Shown here in pieces: positions 47,787 through 58,440 of a stretch of DNA of 64,000 bases; positions within the stretch are counted from its first letter, which is position 1, and each line of letters opens with the position of its first letter. The notes below the pieces were generated by a model. It did no database searches. It was not told the origin of the DNA and saw nothing but the letters and a program-made list of their open reading frames with translations. The DNA is from Anseranas semipalmata (taxonomy: Eukaryota > Chordata > Aves > Anseriformes > Anseranatidae): the NCBI GenBank assembly GCA_013399115.1, contig VXAA01003837.1:1099173-1163172 (forward strand), in the 5' to 3' direction. The position numbers were made by a program, and so were the translations under genes.

Positions 47787-48539
47787 TATTGGACCTGTTC
47801 TCTTAGCAGATCCATTTTCTATTGCATTTCGCTTGACAGAGGACCTTTGACAATTCATTTCTTATAGGCAACTCAAACTATGGTTGTCCACGGGCACTGA
47901 AATAGAAACTTCTGAGTTTTTCTTAAAACTTTTGTACAATGTTTGCTTTTACTCCAAATTCATAAATTTATGTCCAGGAAGGCATTTAAATAGGTGTTTC
48001 AGTTAATCCTTATTTTAACAGAGTTCTGAAGAATCTACATAAACATATGGCTACAGTTAAGCAAATGTGCACTAGACAGGAATGAAGTGCTGAATTACAG
48101 ATGTAGTGCTTCCAAAAGAAAGCTAAGACTATAACCATGTCTCTTGAGTTTTAAATCCTCTTTCTCAGTCACTTAACCATGCTGCAACAAACCTACCTTG
48201 GACTGATGGTTTAAATAGCTGTTATATTTGCATTTCATTATGTGAATGGCCCTAAAAATTAAGACTCACATAAGGCAAAAAAGATCTGTAATTGTACCTG
48301 GAATATTTATTCCTAAGAAGGAGGAGGCTGGTAATGGGATGTTCCCTTTGTTGTTCAAAAAAGAAAACCTTTAAATCATTGCCATTACTGCAAAGAGTTG
48401 TTTCAGCAAGGAGAATAATGATATTTTTGTAGGTTGCCAAACTTTTGCTGCAGAAGAGCCTCTTGGCAGCAGATCCACTTGATTCGATGAGCATTACTGA
48501 ATTTCCTCGTTGATCTGTTCGTCTCTGCATGGTGCCATC
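47787..48539. other. Non-coding sequence, no gene seen
   Basis: AT-rich unique-looking sequence. A 92-codon minus-strand frame (48,252-48,530) has no recognised family. Confidence 0.5.
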
Positions 48540-48800
48540 TTTTGACGGTGTTACATTATAGCCCCTTGTTCTTATGATAAATTATTTTAATTCATCATCA
48601 CAGCGCACTCTTGCTCTAATGATGGATTAGTGTTATGCATCATCAGGGCGAGGAGCTTTGATAACGTACCAGAGGAACCCCCACTGACAGTAGAAAAATC
48701 TGCCAAAATAATTAATTTGCTCTGCACCAAACCGAAAACAGATACAACGGTCTGATTGCATCCCGCAACAAAAATTCCATGCAGAAAAGGCAAGTCTGGC
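48540..48800. promoter_or_regulatory. Candidate conserved non-coding element
   Basis: Repeat-free block with dense developmental-type motifs: 'aaattattttaatt', 'gttatgcatcatc' (POU/AP-1-like), 'gctttgataac' (TCF/LEF-like) and 'aaataattaatttg' (homeodomain). CpGs are retained around 48,545, 48,604, 48,650, 48,665, 48,731 and 48,749, unusual for AT-rich DNA. Minus-strand frames cross it but lack a domain. Enhancer function is inference. Confidence 0.3.
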
Positions 48801-50453
48801 TCCAGTGGCAATTTGTGCAAGGAAAAAAGATAGAGATGTGGTCTCTAAATGGCAGTGTGGGGACTGGGCCAGGCTGGAAGCCTTTGCACCAGGCAGTTGT
48901 GCAACGGGGATCAACATGCACAAAGGTGTAGGTGTGTTGTGCAGGCTCAGGGCTGCAGCGACGTTCCTTCATGGTATCAGAGCAACTCATTTTGGTGTGC
49001 AGAGCTTTGAGAGACCTGAATTCACTGCGGGCTGCATAGGGAGCTTGAAATGATGCTGTCTGTCTTTCAGAGATAGATGCCAAACAGCAGCAGTTCAGCT
49101 GCTTCTGCATCCCCCAGTGCCAGCGTCAGGTGCATGGGAAGCTAACCGAGGAAGAGCAGCCCTTAGGGATGGTGTGTAGTAGAGCCCTGCTTCTCAAATC
49201 CTGCACCAAATCCACCAGCATGTAACTCTCTTAACTTTGAGAGAAATCACAAGAGACATTTGTACCTTCATTCCAGCTAATAGCTCCTGCAGAACTATGG
49301 ATGCAACCAAACAACAGAGTGCAACAAAATATAGGTTCAGAGCTAACAACAGTAAAGGTCTATAAAAGTACAAATATACATTCTAACCTCTGAATCTTAA
49401 GAGCTTATTTGGGCTCAGTCTTTAATTCCTTCCACTTTAACTGTGGAAATTAAAATAAATAAATAAAAGTGATTTCTTGTTTATACTGTTGTAAAGAAAT
49501 GAAGCCCTTTGTATATTTTTCTTTAAGTTCACTGTCACACCTATTCTACCATACCTTGTGTAACAACTGTAATGACATACATCAAGAAAACACTGAACAC
49601 CAAAGAAAACACACAGAAGATTGAACAGACTATCATTCACTCTCAGGTAAATCCATAATACAGAACATAAAACAATATTGGCATCATCAAAGGCTGGGCT
49701 GAACTCATCCTGTAATTTCAGCGATAAAAGTGAACCAATGCATTGGCACCTGGGATCTCCAGGGACTGCTCTGCACTGCAAGTCCTAATGTGCCTGTAAG
49801 TGCCTACAGATCATTCTCAAATGGAGAATTTTCTACATATTTTAGGAAGGCAAAGCTGCAGAACTGAAACACCGAGGTTGAATTTTTGCCCCCTGTTTAT
49901 GAGGCGGGTACTTTCAGAGCCAGCCATCTGCCTCTGTCTCTCAAAACCATCACACTGGCTCTTAATGCTAGCTCATCTGTGTGATAAAAGTTGGTAGCCC
50001 TTTTCTTACTCTTGGCTTGCTCAATTTTTCCCTTGCTTCAGTGCAGAGTTTAACCAGGCTCAAGTTTTGTCAGGGAAACAAGGCCATCTTGATGCAGACC
50101 CTCTTACTGAGGAGCTCTGCCCATCAGAGTAGCTACTCTGGTGCAACTCCCACTGTTTATCCACAAATAAGTGACCAAATAGTGTTAGTAATTACCATCA
50201 TTAGGCAACAAAAATTAACACTTGCTCTTAATATAGCACCCTCCACCGGTCACACACCCAGTGTAGTTTAATGACTTTGAAATCATGGGTTTTACCAAGG
50301 CTCAACACCGGTCAAGCTGTGCAGCTGCTGAGATGCTGACAAAGCTCCTGCTCGCTCTCTCGGGGACAGGCGTAAGGCCACCGCTGAACGCCGGCGAGGC
50401 CACTCACCCATTTCCTCTGCATCACAAAAATAAACAATACATAAAAAAAATGT

Positions 50454-50480
50454 AATATATATATATATATAAAAAAAAAG
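50454..50480. repeat. (TA)n followed by A9
   Basis: About eight TA units then nine A, seen directly. Confidence 0.85.
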
Positions 50481-51730
50481 TAAAATAAAGAATACATAAG
50501 AAGATTTTACAAGTGAAATCTGTGATGAATGAAATCAATTCATTAAATTTCGTGGCAGAACAGTGATTAAACTGTGGTTTGTGGAAGCTTGGTATAGCAA
50601 TGAAGCACAGGACATGTCCATGTCAAGAGACAAATGACTAAACAAGTGGTTATGCATTAAAGCTAAAGATTCACTATAGTTCTGATGGAAGAAAGGCTGC
50701 GTTCTCATTACCTACCTTCAGCACATGGGCTAGCCTGCCTACAGAGATCACTAAAATAGGGAAGAGGTTTGTAGGGGGTGAAAAGCAGCTGTTTCCCTTA
50801 TTGGTGCAAAACACAGCTGCCCTCAGGCTGCTTGCCCCAAGCAGATGTTGCAGGACTTGGAGCCATTGATGACACTGAGACTTTTTTCATCAGCTTTTCT
50901 GAGCTTTTTATAAACTTTATGTATCAGTGGTGTGTGTTTATTCCTTGTCACTTGTGGGTTGTGCAGAGAATGATCCCAGGCAGTTACCAGGACTTGCAAT
51001 TAATTATTCATGTAACCTACTAATGGACAGTTGCTCTAGGAACTAAACTTCCTGAAGGGTATATTAAGTTTTATTTTTTCTAGTGCAGCCTCTGAAGAAC
51101 AAGTCTGAGCACATCCCTGTCTGGCATTTCATCTGTAGTTACCTTCCCTTTAGAGTGGGCCTCACTGCTGCATCTGACCCGACACCTGGAGAGGATCCAG
51201 GGAGAGATTTGACCATGAAAGGGAGTACGACACGGAGCTACAGGTTCTTCGTGACTTCTGATTGGAACCTCTCTGCCAGCCGTCTCAGGAATATACGCTA
51301 ACGGCTGTGATTTATTGCTGTGTTATCATGCCTGTCTGCCTCATTACAGACTCTGAATTTTATCAGGCAGCTTGTCCTCTAATGTCTGGTAAGCAATTAC
51401 CGTGGTCTGCAAAGAAGCCTGAAGTACTTTGCCAAACACTGCTAATAAACTCGGAAAGAGCCAGAGCACAGCTTCAGGTTGTCTTAAGGAAATTCCAGTG
51501 AGCACTTTCCACTTTATCATCTAGTTCATAGCATGAACTGGGAATTATCTTGAACATTCTCTACACAGAGCTAAACTCCCCTTTAAAGAGTGTGCCACAC
51601 TGGATTACTGCACATGGACTTGCCTCCATCCAAAGACTGCTGAACTCAGTAGGAGCCTTTCAAATGACAACAGTGAAAGCAGGACTCGGCCCAGAGTCTA
51701 GAACCAGATACTTCAGAATAAAATGAAAAA

Positions 51731-51757
51731 CGAAACAAAACAAAACAAAACAAAAAC
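51731..51757. repeat. (CAAAA)n microsatellite
   Basis: Five AAAAC-type units, seen directly. Same motif class as 20,840-20,875. Confidence 0.85.
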
Positions 51758-52213
51758 CTGTATTTCTCTTTCCAGCAGTTGGAAAAATCAGAATGGGCAA
51801 GTGGCTGCACTACAAGGATGACAAGTATCTGTCGCTCCATGCCTGTGAAAAAAAACTGTACCTTGAAGGATAAAATCATCAACAGTGCTTTGTGCAAGTC
51901 CTCTGCAGCAAAGTGAATCTGTGCTAAAAGTGCTTCATTATACACTTACTATTTTCTTTTGGGGCTGGCTTGCCCTTATGGTCCAAGAAGGAATAAGCAG
52001 GGGTCTGTACTGCAGAACGCACCACCGGCCACCATCCTGCAGCCAAAAGTTTTCTTTTAATCCTGCTCATTTCTCCAGCACCTTAAAGGGCTTCACCCAT
52101 GGTCTTGCTGTTTCACATGTGGTATGTTGGCTAGTGTCAGAATAAAACATGAGCAAACTGGGGGCCCTGATCTTAAAGACAGCAGCTGGGAGATGGCAGA
52201 GCAACCCTGTTCA

Positions 52214-52255
52214 CACCCCCACACCTATACATGCACACGCACACGCTCACGCTCT
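52214..52255. repeat. CA-rich degenerate microsatellite
   Basis: CACAC-type runs with CG and CT variants ('cacgcacacgctcacgctc'), seen directly. Confidence 0.7.
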
Positions 52256-54287
52256 AATTTCTCCCACAGGGCAGTCTTCTTAAAAGTTTTCTTCCAGGTT
52301 GTAAAAGACCAATTCCATAAAGGAATGGCTTAGTGCTACAATGACATGATTTGTGGCTTCCAGGCTCCAAAGCTGTAATTTATTCAGACAATTAGCAGCA
52401 GCCCTGTATTCCTGACAAATTCTTCACTTGTGTGCAGCTACTACACAACAAGGTGCTTTTAAGAACTGTGCCTTATGGATTAAAAGACTCCCCCTCCTTT
52501 TCCCTCCTTATTTGACAAGTTCTTTTCACAGTCAATGGAAATTAATACAGCAGGTTAGAGAGGTGATATACAATAATCCAGCCAGCCAAGAAAGCATTGT
52601 CTGAAAAGAGCAAGTACAGAGCCTAAAGGAATGTTCAATACACAAAAGGGAATGCTTCAGAATTTGCCTTTTGGTGAAGTTATTTCACTCTTCACTTCAC
52701 GTAATCCTCCGGAGTTACTGTACTGGATGTCACTGTGATGCCATTAAGGAGTGTAAATGCTATTTAAGTGTGGGATAGTTGTCCTACGTGCAGCTCTGAA
52801 TGTCTGCTCTGGCAGTCAGGCTGGGCTGCAAACTGGCTGCAACCTCAGCTGGCTTTGCATGGTGTGTCTGTGTGGAGGTCCCGCAACACAGTGCTGAGAC
52901 TCACAGCAGTGCAACATAAATCAGCACATACCCTCCTGCACACACAAGCTTGAAGTTAAACCTGAGTGATAAAACCCAGCTCTAAATCCTGCCCTCCTCC
53001 AGCACTGCTGAAGTTCAGCCGGCTGGATTCAGGGGCTTTGGGACAAGGTCCAAACCCCACTCAGACTGCAAACCCTGACCCAGCATGGGTGCCTTGTCTT
53101 TCAGAAGCAACAATCCCACTGAAATTAAGGCTCTGCTTCCTAGCACCATGGGAACTAGGTTTTTCGGGGGACCTGCTAAAGCTGCCACACTACTGGCACA
53201 ATGCACAGCCAGCTCCAGCATGTTCTTACAACATCCCCTCTCAGCAAAATGAGGACAAAAGCAATCAAATCATTGCAGAGTCAGGCAAAAAAGTTTCTGC
53301 TCACCACAGGAGCAAATCCTGAGTTAATGATCAAACTAGGTTTTGGACCAAGATACTGTGGCTCATTTCTCTCCAAAAAAGTACAGACCCACAGAGACCT
53401 CTGTGGTAGCCCGAGGGTCCCCCACCACAAGCACCTCTTCTGCTCTCCCTGCTCCAGAGCCTTCCTTGTAGCAGTTCTGTGCGGAGACATTAATGATCTA
53501 TCATTCTATCAACTTCATATTATGCTTTATAAACAGCAACAACATGGAGAAAATGGTTTGCCAGACTGAAATTTGTTAGCATGAAACTTTGAGCAAGCAG
53601 CAAGAAAATCAAAGATTTTTTTTCATTAACTGTGGACAGAGAAAAGGAGATTTATCAGGCAAAGTATTCATAATAACTGATTCATCTGGTGCTCAGATGC
53701 TGGTGTGAATGGGTGTCTTAGAAATTCATCAAGGCATACAGAGGTCCCCATAAAAACTGCAAAGTTTGGCCCACTATTGCTTTTGCTCTGAGTTGGTTTT
53801 ATAGCATTCAGTTCAATAACAGTAGGGCTTCACCCCATAGCAAATTAAATTTCAAAGTATTTGTTCTCACGTGGCAAAACAAAGTGTTTGTTCAGTGCAA
53901 CTAACTTAAGCACATTCTTTTTAATTAATACACAGAAGTTTTTTCCTTCAACTAAATCAAGATTGCTATTGAAATATAATGAGTATCTTTTTAAAGATCT
54001 TGTCTTGTTAAGGAATGGACTTTTTTCACTACATTAAAGGGGAAAGAAGATACAATGAAACAGGGATTGAATCACCACATCTGTTAATTTCAAATATTCT
54101 CTAACAATGAATCAAAATACTTTTAGCGAATAACATCACTAAGTTAAATGAGCACCTTAGTTAAAAGAACATTAAGTTAAAATGAGAGACCTGTGGAAAG
54201 AAAAGCGCTTTGGTGCAGTAAGGTCTGGTGTTTTCCTGGGCTTTAACACACCACCCTGGGATGTGTCTGTTTTTCCTGGACCTGGAT

Positions 54288-54360
54288 CTTGTGTAAATTG
54301 CTGTAGTTACACTGATTTCAGGGGAGTCATGCTGATTGATATCTGCTGGTGATATGACAC
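54288..54360. repeat. Sauropsid-type palindromic relic
   Basis: Reads 'tgtgtaaattgctgtagtta', 'cactgatttcaggggagtca' and 'tgctgattgatatctgctgg'. This resembles the palindromic 'tgtaaattggtgtaactcca' repeat, whose centre is 'ttgacttcagtggagt'. Related in style to 40,573-40,660. Confidence 0.45.
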
Positions 54361-54741
54361 CTCAGTGTGTAACCTGCAGATGTTAATGAGACCCACAATG
54401 GAAAAGCAACAAATTTCCTTTTCACAGCTAATTCATAAAGCCACCATGATACAGGATTTTCAAGTGTTTGTCATTTATCTGTGAGCCTACCTTAATAGGA
54501 TTCCATTTTTTACTTAAAGAATGAGTTTCCACTCCCCTCTCTCAGTGTCTTCTTTTTCAGCTACCACTTTGTTTTGGGTTAATTTCCCTAAACAGGTACA
54601 TAAATATCATATCAGATTTTCTGTTTTTTGGCTGCAAGTCAGGCCTGCTGTGCTGTAAAAGCTTGCTGGAGTAGCAGAACCCATATCTGCAACAGCAGCT
54701 GCACTTTGCATTTGGAAAAAGAGTCAGGAAAGGGCTACCTC

Positions 54742-54756
54742 TTTTTTTTTTTTTTT
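54742..54756. repeat. Poly-T tract, 15 bases
   Basis: Uninterrupted T run, complementary to the A16 34 bases downstream. Confidence 0.9.
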
Positions 54757-54790
54757 CCCCAAGCCTTCATTAATCACATAATTTAACCAG

Positions 54791-54806
54791 AAAAAAAAAA
54801 AAAAAA
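54791..54806. repeat. Poly-A tract, 16 bases
   Basis: Uninterrupted A run; with 54,742-54,756 it forms an inverted pair. Confidence 0.9.
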
Positions 54807-54947
54807 GGAGAAAAACAGGGTGAAAAAGGAAGATGAAAGATAGGGTGAGCATTACTCATTCCTTCTAGCTTTCAACATGTCTTTATTCTCTCAGATGGGA
54901 AAGCCACCAAGAAGACCAGGAATGTGTGTGAGAGAAAAATCTTAAAA

Positions 54948-55457
54948 ATCATAGAATCATTTAGGTTGGACGAGACCTCTAAGATCATCCAGTCCAACCT
55001 ATAACCTAACACTACTGAGTCCACCACTAAACCATATCTACATCTAAACATCTTTTGAATACCTCCAGGGATGGTGGCTCAACCAATTCCCTGGGCAGCC
55101 TGTTCCAATGCCTCACAACCCTTTCAGTAAAGAAATTTTTCCTAATATCCAACCTAAACCTCCCCTGGTGCAACTTCAGCCCATTTTCCCTCATCCTATC
55201 ACCTGGTGCTTGGGAGAAGAGACCAATCCCCACCTCGCTACAGCCTCCTTTAAGGTACCTGTAGGCAGTGATAAGGTCGCCCCTGAGCCTCCTCTTCTCC
55301 AGGCTAAATAACCCCAGCTCCCTCAGCCGCTCCTCGTAGGACTTGTTCTCCAGACCCCTCACCAGCTTCGCTGCCATTCTTTGGACACGTCCCAGCACCT
55401 CGATGTCCTTCCTGTAGTGAGGGGCCCAAAGCTGAACACAGTACTCGAGGTGCAGCC
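54948..55457 (-). mobile_element. CR1 non-LTR retrotransposon, 5'-truncated
   Basis: The minus strand carries the last part of CR1 ORF2, a stop, about 80 bases of 3' UTR ('ggttggactggatgatctta'-type text) and the terminal 'aatgattctatgat' motif at 54,948-54,961. Homology stops abruptly near 55,452-55,457, where 'tactcgaggtgcagcc' gives way to unrelated sequence. CR1 copies are usually 5'-truncated like this. No target-site duplication is evident on comparing the flanks, again usual for CR1. The intact frame suggests one of the younger insertions in the window. The 3' UTR wording fits avian CR1 subfamilies; the subfamily is not assigned. Confidence 0.93.
55027..55452 (-). pseudogene. CR1 ORF2 C-terminal fragment (reverse transcriptase region end)
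   Basis: About 141 codons remain open from the truncation point to the natural stop. Recognisable CR1 phrases in order are '[12 protein letters not shown]', '[20 protein letters not shown]', '[20 protein letters not shown]', '[16 protein letters not shown]', '[20 protein letters not shown]' and '[19 protein letters not shown]'. In full CR1 elements this lies after the reverse transcriptase catalytic motif, so the endonuclease, the RT palm and the YADD-type site are all absent and the fragment cannot retrotranspose. The frame extends about 22 codons into non-CR1 flank up to a chance ATG at 55,516-55,518, so a 163-codon protein would be a chimera with no supported expression. Confidence 0.92.
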
Positions 55458-56401
55458 AGTTTTTTGCTAGTTTTGCTTTGCTCTCAGCCTGGAGAAGCAC
55501 TGTCTCTGTGGTAGACATTGGTGCAGACAGCAGACCCTCTGGGCAGCATTTGTCAAGGAGAGGAAGAGGATCTTATTCAGGAATATTTTAGGTATGCTTT
55601 ATTAAAGCAGAGACCATGTCATCCACCTCTACTTAACCTTGCTCAGAGCCCCCCAAAAGGCAATAGAGCCCCTACAGTGAGGTCTGTTTATTTTCTGCTC
55701 AGTTGGAAAGCAAAGGTCCTATTACCATTAAAGGGAGTTACAAGTATTCATCAAAGAAAGAAATGACCCATAAAGGCAGTTAAGTTAGTTTTATTCCCGC
55801 TGCATAAGTCAACCTCTTTTCTATATATAAAACGATGGGGTTAGAAAAGGATATTCGTCAGGCAGTCTGCTGATTTGATTGGCTGTGCTTCCCCACATAC
55901 TTTATAATTTGTACTTATAAATAAATGTTTTTAATAATCAATTGGTATTTAAATAACATACAATAACTGTCCTATTAAATCCCACTTTTCAGAATGAATA
56001 AGCAGTTAGACATTAAAGACGTGGGTACCAAACAGCCACAGGATTTCAGACCATTTTCTTTTTTATATACAAGCCATAAATATCACTATGGAATTATATG
56101 GTTAGCCAAGACTCTGGATGCAGCCAGTAGAAGACCCTGCTCTCTGATGTTGCCTTTAAGTGATCATATACTTTTCTGGTACGATGACTTTTTGAACAAT
56201 AACCACACATTATTTTCTTTGGCCACCCCTCACATTTCAAAAGGGGAGGCCTCAAACTCCAGAGCTGAAGTAAAGCAATGTGTCCTCAAACCAGAGCCCA
56301 AAAAACAAGGAGCATCTAATAGCAGGTTTGAGATTATTGGTCTCAGTCAGCTGGGTCCACAGTATTTCCAACAGTTAAGTTCATATATTGCCTCAGGAAG
56401 G

Positions 56402-56417
56402 AAAAAAAAAAAAAAAA
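56402..56417. repeat. Poly-A tract, 16 bases
   Basis: Uninterrupted A run, seen directly. Confidence 0.9.
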
Positions 56418-57178
56418 GTAAAAATCCCCTAGAATTAAAAAAAGACAGCACTCTCAGTCAGACATACACGGAAGTCATTGGCTTTGTCTTTCCCTGATGG
56501 GCACATACACATAGACAAGCTCAGCCTTTCCCTTGCTTTTTGCCTTTGTTTTAGAAGGAGCAACTGTGTGTCGATCAGCCTCAAGTCCTGCTGAAGTGGG
56601 AATGCAGGGCAAGGAGCAGGGCAAGCAAACCCACCCGGGGTGGGAGAGGATGGAGAAGGGGACAGTTTGATGTGGTAGCATCCGGCCCTGGGGCGGCTGT
56701 GGCACCCAAGTCCATTGGTGTGGGTTCACCCTACAAGAGGGAAACCATCCTCAGGGCAGGCCGAAGCCACCCTTGTCCCTGAAATACTGTGTTTTTCCCC
56801 AGATCTCTGCTGCAGCTCCCAGTGTCAGGCTGCTGAAATAATTCCCAGATTTCAGGCCATGCCTCAGCCTCTCCCAGCTACCACACACTGTCCACCTCCA
56901 GCCCTTCAAATCCCTTTGAGTGCCCCAGGGCTGGGCTAAGGAGGGAGGAGAGCTGTGGGCCCAGAGAGGGCCCAGACCAGCGCTGAAATCCAGCGTGTCT
57001 GTGAGGAACCAGTTTACAGCTTAGACCCACCTGGTCAGAGAACAGCACTGGGTCACCACCATGACTTGGTATCCTCCTCCCGTTCCACAAATTCATCCCG
57101 TCTCCCTGCATCCACCGGAGGGACCCTGGGATGCTGCTGGTCCCTCAGGACAGGATTTCCTCCCACAGCAGCCTTCAG

Positions 57179-57216
57179 GGCCTGTATTTGCAGTTGCGGC
57201 CTGTATTTGCTGTTGC
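57179..57216. repeat. 19-bp tandem duplication
   Basis: GGCCTGTATTTGCAGTTGC (57,179-57,197) is followed directly by GGCCTGTATTTGCTGTTGC (57,198-57,216), with one mismatch. Confidence 0.85.
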
Positions 57217-57689
57217 AGCCGGTACCTGAACCTCAGTTTCAAGGTGGAGCTGGCACTGCCTGGGAAGAGAGGAGATTTTTGGTGGTTCCCAGGGGCAGGT
57301 GTGGACACGGTGGCAGCAGACCCACGGGGCAGATGCCCACGCAGCACAGAACATCATGTGGGCGCTGGATTTGCTCCTGCCCCTGATCTTCGCCTCCTGC
57401 CTCCAGCAGCACACCAGGCTTGTCCTCCTCTCCTATTTTCTTTTATTTTTCTCTTTTAGCTCTCCAGCTGAGCTGACACTTACTTCTCAGCACAGAGTCC
57501 CTCTGAAACATACCACTACTTCAACCCTGCAGTAAATGGAGACGCCAGGCCTGTTCCACCAGCAGCCCAGCAAACCTGCCCATGCCCAGCTAGCAGATAA
57601 AGTTTACCAGCTTGCTTGCTCCAATAACTTTTCCCATCGCACTTTTTTTCCCCAGTTATTATTTTTTCAGGCCCCCCCTGCCCCCCTCC

Positions 57690-57900
57690 TTATTTTATTT
57701 TAGACGCTTCTGAGAGTTCAACTGTCGCCCGAGGCTTCAAACTAATTTTCTCTTCAGAAATGATTGCAGAAAGCCGCATGCATAATAAATCCCGTTATTG
57801 CTCTTGTTATTAAAATAGGTTGTTAGGGATGTGGACTTGGAGGCCTTTTTGTCTGATGACAGCAGTTCTTCTTAGCTAGGCGCTTATGGCTTATTGACTA
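57690..57900. promoter_or_regulatory. Candidate conserved non-coding element
   Basis: Repeat-free block with 'ccgcatgcataataaatccc' (POU/HOX-like), 'ttgttattaaaatagg' and retained CpGs at about 57,702, 57,727, 57,731, 57,774, 57,793 and 57,881. Follows a C-rich run (57,672-57,688). Conservation untested; enhancer role is inference. Confidence 0.25.
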
Positions 57901-58239
57901 AGGCTGCCAGGTTCAAAAAAAAAAAAAAAAGAGTAAGAAAAGAAAATCAAAAAGAGAAGGAGCTGTAGTTGCTGTTTAATACTGAGAAAGTTGGGATGAT
58001 TTGAGGCAGTTCTTTTAATCATGTCCATGGGCCGTGTTCGAAAAGACAGTGCATCTCCAGCAGCTACAAGGCTGCACGGAAGGCCCACAGAGAGCATCTG
58101 TACAGAGCTCTGTTCTGGAGCAATGATTAATTCATATTTCTTGTGACAACCATGCCCACGCACCCTCACCATGCTGGGCACCCTGCAAGCCCCAGTGAGA
58201 GCCACAGCCTCTGATGATGGGTCTGCAGTCAGAAGAGAT
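57901..58239. other. Non-coding sequence with a poly-A tract
   Basis: A16 at 57,915-57,930 followed by ordinary sequence. The 140-codon minus-strand frame (57,891-58,313) reads through that tract as phenylalanines and is not supported. Confidence 0.5.
57915..57930. repeat. Poly-A tract, 16 bases
   Basis: Uninterrupted A run, seen directly. Confidence 0.9.
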
Positions 58240-58440
58240 GAAAAGTTACAGACTACAAAGGGAAATGAACAGGACACACATGGAGGTGAAGTGACATGCT
58301 CAAGGGCACCCAAAAACCCAGTGTCAGGGCTGGTAATTGAAGAAAAGCTTGTAAGATCCTGCCTGGCACACTGGCCGTCAGCTCACATTTCCTCACCTTA
58401 CTCCAACAAACCACACGCTTCATCCAGCAACCCGAAAGCT
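58240..58440 (-). repeat. CORE-SINE/MIR-like relic
   Basis: Contains 'ggaggtgaagtgacatgctc', 'aagggcacccaaaaaccca' and 'tgtcagggctggtaattgaa', collinear with the reverse complement of the CORE-SINE core ('aggtgaagtgacttgcccaa', 'ggtcacccagcaggtcag', 'ggcagagctgggaattgaa'). The right end is approximate. Confidence 0.55.

Larger units (their letters stand above)
48801..54287. other. Non-coding sequence, no gene seen
   Basis: Mixed sequence with (TA)n at 50,454-50,470, (CAAAA)n at 51,731-51,757 and a CA-rich tract at 52,214-52,255. Small frames on both strands without domains. An 'actcagtaggagcc' plus 'aggactcggccc' phrase near 51,645-51,695 resembles an ancient sauropsid repeat but is too degraded to annotate. 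Confidence 0.5.
54361..54947. other. Non-coding sequence with facing T and A runs
   Basis: Unique-looking sequence. T15 at 54,742-54,756 faces A16 at 54,791-54,806. No gene seen. It ends at the 3' boundary of the CR1 insertion. Confidence 0.55.
55458..57689. other. Non-coding sequence, GC-rich in its second half
   Basis: The first part is AT-leaning with A16 at 56,402-56,417. The 167-codon frame at 55,994-56,497 reads through that A run as lysines and has no domain. The 56,560-57,420 part is GC-richer, stop-poor and has overlapping frames on both strands, including a 19-bp tandem duplication (57,179-57,216). No exon recognised. Confidence 0.45.

Noticed and set aside
55994..56497. 167-codon open frame just downstream of the CR1 copy
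   Set aside because: Not collinear with CR1 ORF1 or ORF2, reads a poly-A tract as lysines, and no family is recognised.
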